A stretch of DNA of 27,735 bases, from NCBI GenBank assembly GCA_020536535.1, contig JAHLWZ010000384.1, positions 613 to 28,347 on the forward strand, written 5' to 3'. Shown here piece by piece: positions 22,105 through 27,735 of the stretch; position 1 is the stretch's first letter; every line of letters begins with the position of its first letter. Made by a program: the position numbers and the translations under genes. The stretch is from Pelomyxa schiedti (lineage: Eukaryota > Evosea > Pelobiontida > Pelomyxidae). The notes beneath the pieces were generated by a model. That model saw only the letters and a list, made by a program, of their open reading frames with translations. It made no database searches and was not told where the DNA came from.

Positions 22105-22279
22105 GGAAGACCTCTAAAATCCGCCGTCCACCTTCCCATCAAGCTAGACGAAAAGAAAACTCGTCTAAACTCTGCCGAACTTGGTAGCAAAGAAAGGAGC
22201 CAGCGACCAAGCGGCACAAAAAAAAAACCACCCCGGAAAGATAGGTCCGCTTGCGGAGGGACACACAACCAAAACAACG

Positions 22280-23750
22280 ATGTGGGGAGCGTCGTCAACG
22301 AGCAACGTGTGCATATACAGCAGCAGCGGGGGCTACTGCAAAAAAGGCGACGGGTGCACCCACGCCGGCACACACCCGCCGCTCTGCATTGTGGGAGCCG
22401 CTTGTACAAATTGGGAGGTGTGTCGCCCCTTCTCCAAAATGTCCCTCTGTTTATTTAAATAGTGAATGTATTTGGCTACTACTTAGAATCTTAAAAGTAT
22501 AGTAATTGATTTACTTCTTCCTCCCCTGATATATTTAGTGCCCTCGTTTGCACCCAAATGATAGGTGCAAATATGCAAGCTCGTGTACTAATAAGACGTG
22601 TGAGCATAGGCACCTCGGCAACCCGCGGGAGTGCCCGCATTTGGCCGTGATTCCGGCGAAGTGTAGGAATGCATATACTACTGGGCATGTTTCCCAAAAC
22701 CCTCTATCCTAATCAAAGAAAAGAAACAAAAATGTTATGATCTGACCCTTTTTTTAGGATGTGCCAGTTTGGGATTGGCTGCAGGTTTGAGCACCCTCTT
22801 TATTGCGAACGGGGAACTTGCTGTGTAGGCTTTCCGACATGTGATAAACTGCACCTTGGGGCTCCGAAGATTGAACATCTTTCACAGAAGGTACAAATAC
22901 CTTCGATTTGCTTAATCTAATTGAGCAGCTGCGGCCCGATTCGAGTCGTACCATAGTTTCCAGTGCCCCGGTCCCGTCACCAACATATTATTCCCCCTTC
23001 GCAACACAGGCATCACAGTTCCAACAGTATCCACAGCACCCAATACCTCCATTCTCCCCTCTTCCCCTCACCTTCCATGCACAGCCCCCAAATGTCCAAA
23101 GAGGCTCGGATCATCCCAAGGACAAACTCAAACACAACCGAACAGATCGGGACCATCATACCAAAATGGTCACAAGCAAATATCCTGGAACTGTGACCGG
23201 TAGTTATGCTCCACAAGTTCCGGATTACCCGCGTAATTTTCCCACCCCGCACACAGACCCACACCACACATCAGCAACAAATCCAGAATACCACAACGCC
23301 TACCCACAGCAACAAACCCCCTTTATGTTACAACCACAACCTTCTGCCACAACAATACAGTATATATCACCCGTACCAATGATGCCATCAGCAAGCAGCA
23401 TCTACACCACAGTACATTCCCTCAATGAGGCTATACCACAACAACAATCAACCACAACCACAACACCAACACAAACACCAACAACAGCGCAATCACAATC
23501 ACCATCAGCAGCAGAAAGCAACAGCGCAGCAGCACCCATAATAACCCAAACGAGCACCACACCGCCGCCTAGCCACCGGACATCCGAGCCTGAATCCGAA
23601 AATGAGTGTGCGGTTTGCATGGCGGCTGTGAGGAGTGTCCTGTTTGAGCCGTGCCATCACATCATTTGCTGTGAGGAATGTGCTTCCCGGTTAGGCAAGT
23701 GCCCCAAGTGCCGCGCACCAATTGCCTCCCACACAAAGGTATACTTCTGA
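22280..23750 (+). CDS. CCCH zinc-finger and RING-finger protein (putative RNA-binding E3 ligase)
   Basis: Exons 22280-22417, 22539-22684, 22758-22890 and 22926-23750 (start could be 22929), totalling 1242 nt (413 aa). The N-terminal 130 residues hold three to four Cys/His clusters. Residues 11-32 are C-x8-C-x5-C with following His. Residues 47-71 are C-x8-C-x5-C plus CEHRH. Residues 88-107 are a perfect C-x8-C-x5-C-x3-H. A further cluster lies at about 112-135 (CCVGFPTCDKLH). A long Pro/Gln/Thr-rich linker follows. The C-terminal RING (about 366-413) reads ECAVCMAAVRSVLFEPCHH, CEECASRLGKCPKCRAPI and ends in KVYF. That aromatic tail after the RING resembles MDM2/IAP-type RINGs, where it helps activate E2. 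By analogy this may couple RNA binding to ubiquitination; that is inference. The second intron appears to be GC-AG (see separate entry). Confidence 0.86.
22685..22757 (+). other. Probable GC-AG intron inside a CCCH finger
   Basis: Upstream exon ends CTACTGG and the intron begins GCATGT; the acceptor is a T-rich tract ending in AG at 22757. Only this GC donor keeps frame and gives the exact finger spacing C88-x8-C97-x5-C103-x3-H107. The nearby GT (22688) would break the frame or meet a stop. Confidence 0.65.
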
Positions 23751-23843
23751 GGTTGTTATGTTATTTATGTGTTGAAAATCAGTCCCACTTTCATTATTGT
23801 TTGTTGCAGTTGCAACCTTGTGTCAAATTTTGTTTCTAATTGA

Positions 23844-25708
23844 TCAACGTTTGTGGTGTTTTTTGTTCTGGTTGCAGCATCCCTCAGCACAAGAGCACAT
23901 GGAGCCACATTGTTGTTTGCGGCGCCTGCAGGAGCAGTTGTTTAGCGAACATGGGAAGTAAATGCCCCCTTGGCAGCCACATTTGATTGTACGCGGGTGA
24001 GCAGGCACAGTTCCGGCTGTTGTTGTGTTTATCTTTGCATTTGTATTTGGGGATGGTGACTTTGCTGCTGTGTTTGTTGCCGCAACACAGGCCTTGCCCT
24101 TGTTCCATTCCTCAACGAATTTGGCATGGCGCTGAAAGTGATCATCTTTTGTTGGAGGAAAAGGGGAAGCTGGAGTTGGTATTGGTGCTTTTTGCGGGGC
24201 TACTGCCGGGGATATTAGTTCTTGTTCCGATAGCATCAGTTGCTGTGGGTTCTGTTGATCCGCATTGTCCGCGAAATGGACTTTCTTCGACGGCAAGATG
24301 GAAGTTGTGGACACACTTGCTGATGATTCCGGGGGCGACCTGAGTATCGAGCGGAGGTGAGGTGGCTGTACTGAATCACTGTTGTGTTCTTAGTGGATAG
24401 TACTATATTGTGAGGAAATATACCTTAATTCTCCAGCGACATCATTATCTGCAGCCTTGAAATCAGACAGGGACCCCATATTGTAGTCAGCCTGGGGTTC
24501 CATTACCTAAACTTGATTAGAAGGGGTGGGAGAAATAGAAAACCAAACCTGGGAATTACTGACAGTAGCAGGAGGTACTTGTGCTACCATATTGTTCACT
24601 GTAGCAGAGAAGCTTGTTGCAGTGGAGGCACTTGGCAATGATTCGGAGGGTGACCAGGGTACCGGGAAAGGTGAGGGGAGGTGAGGTGCCTGTGGTGACT
24701 GTTGTTTCGCTGGTGGTTGCACTGAATCGCTGTTTTCAGTTCTTAGTGGGTAGTATTGCGTTGGGATATAATTCACCTGACTTTCTCATTGACACCATTA
24801 TCTTCCGAGGGGAAATAACTCGGAGGGCACGTTGAGTGTTTATCCATATCCTCGTCTGAGTGGAATGATTCCTAATTGGAGTAGTTGATAGGAATAGGGA
24901 AATCAAACTAAACCTGTGGCAATGGTGGAAGCGGCATTACGGACTGCCGTGGGGGTGGTGCTGGGGGTGGGTACAATTCAACCTGTCCAGTCATGTATAT
25001 CACAGGTGGGAGACTGTAAATGGTTCGATTTCCAAGCCGCGTTTCCACAGGAGGTACTTCTGATTCCTTGAAGTGTATATACCAGTTGAGGCCATAGGGT
25101 ATAATACTCCTTCACAGTATTTAAAATCAACAACCAAAGTAATTAGTAAATTTTATCTAAAGCATGCAATTTAGGCCTAAATTGCTATAATTGAATAGAG
25201 TTGTTACATACAGCCTTCCAGGGCACCACCGTTTGAAATGATTCTTTAACATAGACACAGTTGTTTCCAGTGGCACACCAAAAACCCGGCGCGCCCTTGT
25301 GAGCGAAAAGAACACAGTAGATCCGTCGTTCTTGTACTCTGGAGCAACCTCAACAAGACGGATCCGGGCTCCGTCTAGGTCGAGGACACCGGTGTCCCGC
25401 GCCAACTTGGTGTCCTCGTCGCTGCCGAATGTGGCGTAATATTCGAAGCGGCCATCGTTGGTCGTTACACTGACCCTGAAAGGGAGGAAAGAAAAAAGGG
25501 GTTGTTCAAACGCAAGATCAACACAGCAAGAGACAGGAAGCAGAAATATCAAACCGAAACCAAGTCGGTAGGAGGCGGTTACTTACACGTTGAGGTTGTG
25601 GTTCTGTAGGACTAAGAAGATTTCATTCTGCCCGGTGTTCTCCGGGACTCCCCAAACACGTAAGGTTGGACCGCTAAACAACAACTGTTGCGGACGCGCG
25701 TTCTGCAT
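23844..25708 (-). CDS. RRM-like protein with KVHF (RVxF-like) motif and cysteine-rich tail
   Basis: Not assigned to a known gene. Exons: 25708-25587, 25475-25212, 25109-24914, 24871-24777, 24729-24549 (or from 24741), 24506-24424 and 24378-23844, giving about 491 aa. Residues 12-95 read as a degenerate RRM (TLRVWGVPENTGQNEIFLVL, GVLDLDGARIRLVEV). Residues about 102-165 resemble a second RRM-like fold (TVFFSLTRARRVFGVPLETT, YGLNWYIHFKESEVP). A Pro/Ser-rich middle region contains a partial duplication. Residues 345-349 are KKVHF followed by AD, matching the RVxF docking motif of PP1-binding proteins. The last 47 residues form a Cys cluster (CGCQGG, CSLNNCSCRRR, CGSMCSCAEGCCN) similar in spacing to CXC/TSO1-type or transposon-borne cysteine motifs. 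An RNA-linked PP1 regulator is one possible reading, but function is not established. The gene is convergent with the CCCH-RING gene, 93 bp apart. Confidence 0.72.
24297..24800 (-). repeat. Internal duplication within the RRM-like gene
   Basis: Two diverged copies, about 24800-24618 and about 24448-24297. Each has an exon end (EDNGVNEKV versus ADNDVAGEL), a short intron containing the same CCACTAAG block, and an exon start encoding SDSVQPP, followed by related Pro/Ser-rich sequence (SPSESLPSASTATS versus SPPESSASVSTTS). The duplication therefore includes an intron and its splice sites. Confidence 0.7.
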
Positions 25709-25755
25709 TATGGGGTATTCTATTCGCTGCTGCTTGGCCTTGTTGTTGGTCTCAA

Positions 25756-26854
25756 TTGTTTAAATCTTCAGCCTGTTGTAATTTGACTTGTGGCGATCTG
25801 CACCTGGTCCACTCTACAAAACTGGTCCGCACTGCATCCTCAGCCAAACCTGACGAGGCCGACAGATTTCTCTGGAGGTTGCTGTGCAATGGTAAGATCT
25901 CTACTTTGACTTTTCTTCCACTTTGCAATTGCGTCTTGAATTTAAAGAGGAAAAAATAACCAATCATAATAAAATAAAAAACCCAACAACACAGTTCGGG
26001 CTCCGGTGTTGTCTCGTCGTCACCATTCTACGACATTAGGTAAGCCACTTCAACATATTATATACTTCGTCGCGATGCAGTTTTCTATGTCGTGCTTGAG
26101 GTTTTTTTTAAACATCATAAAAAAACGCAAACACAGCGACACAAAACAAGATTACACTAAGTCGGTACCTATAGTGTGCCAGTGCATTTTACTGCACTTT
26201 CTTTTCCGGGGTACCACCCAACCAAACCATTCTCCACAGTCAATACCAAGGAGTTAAAGGTATTCATCTCCGCTTCCCACAAAGTTATCTTCTCCTGACT
26301 CTCATGTGCAGAAATTCGAATTAGTGCAAGAAACAACTACTGAATTGAATTGGAAATATCACAGGCAGGCAGCGAGATTAAAGAGGTATCAATCCATCTC
26401 TCTGCCTACTTGCCACTAATCCCACATGCACAGAAATTCGAGTTTGAATTTGAAAACATCTTTTTTTTGAAATGTACTTGCCTTTTTGCTGTGGTCTCTC
26501 GAAAAAGCCACTCTACTAAAAAGGTACGTTGTGCAACACACTTCTCTTCCATTCCCCACTCATATCTGATCAAGAGTGTGCTCTGATATCCCTCTATGAC
26601 TTGGGAGTTCGTGTTCAAAACAAACCAACTATTCTATACCGCAAATGGATGATGGCTAGTAGGAGGCGAATGTGGCTTGGGTGACCATAAGGGTGGCAGC
26701 TAGTCAACTTGCAAGGATCGATGTGGGCATACCTGTAAAATAAGCCGGACCAAGCAGACCCTGCGGGGCAGGGATGCACGTTGGGATGACACATCCTTCC
26801 AAGCAATCCGAACGAGCCACTGGTGATTACCCCGGCTATAGGAGCTTCCAATGA
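25756..26854 (+). CDS. Small protein, possibly mitochondrial, function unknown (5' end unresolved)
   Basis: Exons that keep frame: open from about 25756 to 25891, then 25995-26039, 26240-26259, 26312-26385, 26508-26523, 26577-26658, 26700-26734 and 26804-26854 (stop). No ATG lies in frame in the first exon, so the true start is unknown: either an unseen 5' exon or a different splice. The sequence FLWRLLCN-VRAPVLSRRHHSTT is Arg-rich without acids and resembles a mitochondrial targeting peptide with RRHHST near a cleavage site. After it come KFELVQETTTELNWKYHRQA, CALISLYDLGVRVQNKPTIL, YRKWMMA and the end SERATGDYPGYRSFQ. I do not recognise the family. Two exons are only 20 and 16 nt. The second intron (26040-26239) is long for this region. 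The stop is 79 bp from the stop of the convergent gene on the right. Confidence 0.55.
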
Positions 26855-26933
26855 GCCGTAGTCCAGGAACACACAAAACAGGAAGGCAGTACTTTGCATT
26901 CTAAGAAATGAAAATGGTATGTTCTCTCTATAC

Positions 26934-27329
26934 TTACCTAAGAGTTATCCACTCCCACTCATTTCCATCACAGAAAATGGTTGGTTTGCCCTTCCCCTGC
27001 TGCGCACCATAGCAACTATTGGCTGAACGGCTTTAATTTACGTTTCCAGTGTCTATGATGACTGGCCTACTCGCTCTTGATTTCCTTCAATTGCGTTGAA
27101 TCGGCTCTTGTGCGGTCATCATGGATCATTCCTACCCACTCGCAAACTTCAAGGTACTGCCTGCGTCCACGGCTTCTCTGCATTCCTAATCAAATGAAAG
27201 AAAGGGGAGGGTTTTCGCTCTGTGGAATAGCCGCTGTTCGGCACCCAACGGATACTCGAAATTGAATTCTCCCAGTGTGTCTAAATCCACCCCAATCAGG
27301 TACCGGCCTTTCCAATACACTTCTATCCA
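26934..27329 (-). CDS. 3' exons of an unidentified gene (5' part to the right, partly unresolved)
   Basis: Three minus-strand exons join cleanly: 27329-27245, 27185-27071 and 27015-26934, ending in TAA. They encode WIEVYWKGRYLIGVDLDTLG, EFNFEYPLG, QRSRGRRQYLEVCEWVGMIH, DDRTRADSTQLKEIKSDCYG and QQGKGKPTIFCDGNEWEWIT then LR. Phases 0, 1 and 2 agree and the introns are 59 and 55 nt. The family is not recognised. The acceptor before 27329 (TGTAAG) lacks a good pyrimidine tract, so the upstream boundary is tentative. Further 5' exons must lie to the right. Confidence 0.55.
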
Positions 27330-27735
27330 CTTACATCAAACTCCTTAGAAACTATGGGCTTTCTCTCGCCACCCAACATGCCCTTTACTCTCGCGGGCTT
27401 TCTTTGCCTGATTTTAATTTACGAGCACCCGTTTATACAAAAGAAAGCCTTGATTTTGCCCGCTGCACAACTTTTTTTTAAGTGATTAGCCATTTGAATT
27501 GCCACCATCACTCCTTCACGATCACTGTTCCGATAAAAAAACCTCTGGGTAACCACTCAACAAGAAGCGGGAACAACAAGGGCACGCGGCCGCGGCCCGG
27601 CGCCTCGGCGCCACCGCTTAGCCTCGCCGTGGTGATCGACGCCAAGCAGCAGATGCTTGCTCTCGCCTGTGCCTCCCTCCCCCAACTCCGCTCCCGCTCT
27701 CCGCGCGGTTGCACCCCTTCCCCTTCCCCTTCCCC
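27330..27735. other. Right-end region, including a GC-rich block (27575-27735)
   Basis: About 400 bp not resolved. 27330-27560 is AT-rich with poly-T runs and could be an intron of the minus-strand gene. 27575-27735 is strongly GC-rich and open in a plus frame (GASAPPLSLAVVIDAKQQML onwards) and in two minus frames for long stretches. By comparison with other genes here, whose first exons are GC-rich and low-complexity, it is probably a 5' exon of gene 12 or of a plus-strand neighbour; the strand cannot be decided. Confidence 0.35.

Noticed and set aside
22181-22462. Plus ORF extending the CCCH gene upstream of the ATG
   Set aside because: The extension has no ATG before 22280 and no family support. 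It is probably 5' UTR.
26742-26854. Minus-strand reading with a CAG/GTATG donor that looks like an exon
   Set aside because: It is antisense to gene 11 exon 8, and no continuation of this frame fits on either side.
26615-26899. Minus-strand ORF of 94 codons
   Set aside because: It overlaps well-phased plus-strand exons of gene 11. The gene to its right already ends at the stop codon 26934-26936.
27077-27481. Plus-strand ORFs that can be joined into a peptide
   Set aside because: They are antisense to the three minus-strand exons of gene 12 and would need introns of 23-26 nt or a start without ATG.
1-27735. Mobile element, tRNA, rRNA, CRISPR or viral genes
   Set aside because: I looked on both strands for terminal repeats, reverse transcriptase or transposase motifs, cloverleaf-like blocks and repeat-spacer arrays, and found none that could be supported.

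Overview
The window is nuclear DNA from a unicellular eukaryote. Almost every gene is cut by short introns, mostly 40-120 nt, with GT-AG ends. The conserved protein family of each gene can only be read by joining exons, and I built the exon models by hand by keeping reading frame and family motifs continuous across splice sites. The gene set (EGF/CUB receptor kinase of the TKL type, Roco protein, BTB-BACK-discoidin-like protein, VPS9 Rab GEF, GATA factor, PIH1 protein) suggests a free-living protist, perhaps amoebozoan. The PIH1 gene hints at a flagellum at some life stage. Species assignment is inference only. No rRNA, tRNA, CRISPR array or bacterial-type operon was seen.

Layout, left to right. 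(1) Minus strand 1-3989: VARP-like VPS9-domain Rab5/Rab21-type GEF, whose C-terminus runs off the left edge. (2) Minus 4144-6130: BTB-BACK protein with a C-terminal discoidin-like domain. (3) Minus 6285-10298: receptor kinase (signal peptide, EGF-like modules, CUB, one TM helix, MSP-like domain, TKL kinase). (4) Plus 10602-12718: folylpolyglutamate synthase, divergent from (3). (5) Plus 13011-14320: GATA zinc-finger protein. (6) Minus 14391-15908: PIH1-domain protein, tail-to-tail with (5). (7) Plus 16182-17763: Rae1/Gle2 WD40 nuclear-pore mRNA-export factor, divergent from (6). (8) Plus 17812-22104: Roco (LRR-Roc-COR) protein with a degenerate kinase domain. (9) Plus 22280-23750: CCCH zinc-finger/RING protein. 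(10) Minus 23844-25708: two RRM-like folds, a KVHF (RVxF-like) motif and a cysteine cluster. (11) Plus, about 25756-26854: small, possibly mitochondrial protein of unknown function. (12) Minus 26934 to the right part of the window: unidentified gene.

The genes are tightly packed: 48-303 bp apart where the ends are defined, with convergent pairs only 70-93 bp apart. They are unrelated housekeeping and signalling genes and do not form one pathway.

The most noteworthy points are an AT-AC intron with minor-spliceosome (U12-type) signals in the Rae1 gene, a probable GC-AG intron inside a CCCH finger, a Roco protein whose kinase domain has lost its catalytic residues, and a receptor kinase of unusual architecture whose HRD motif reads FRD. 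Gene 10 carries an internal duplication that includes an intron.
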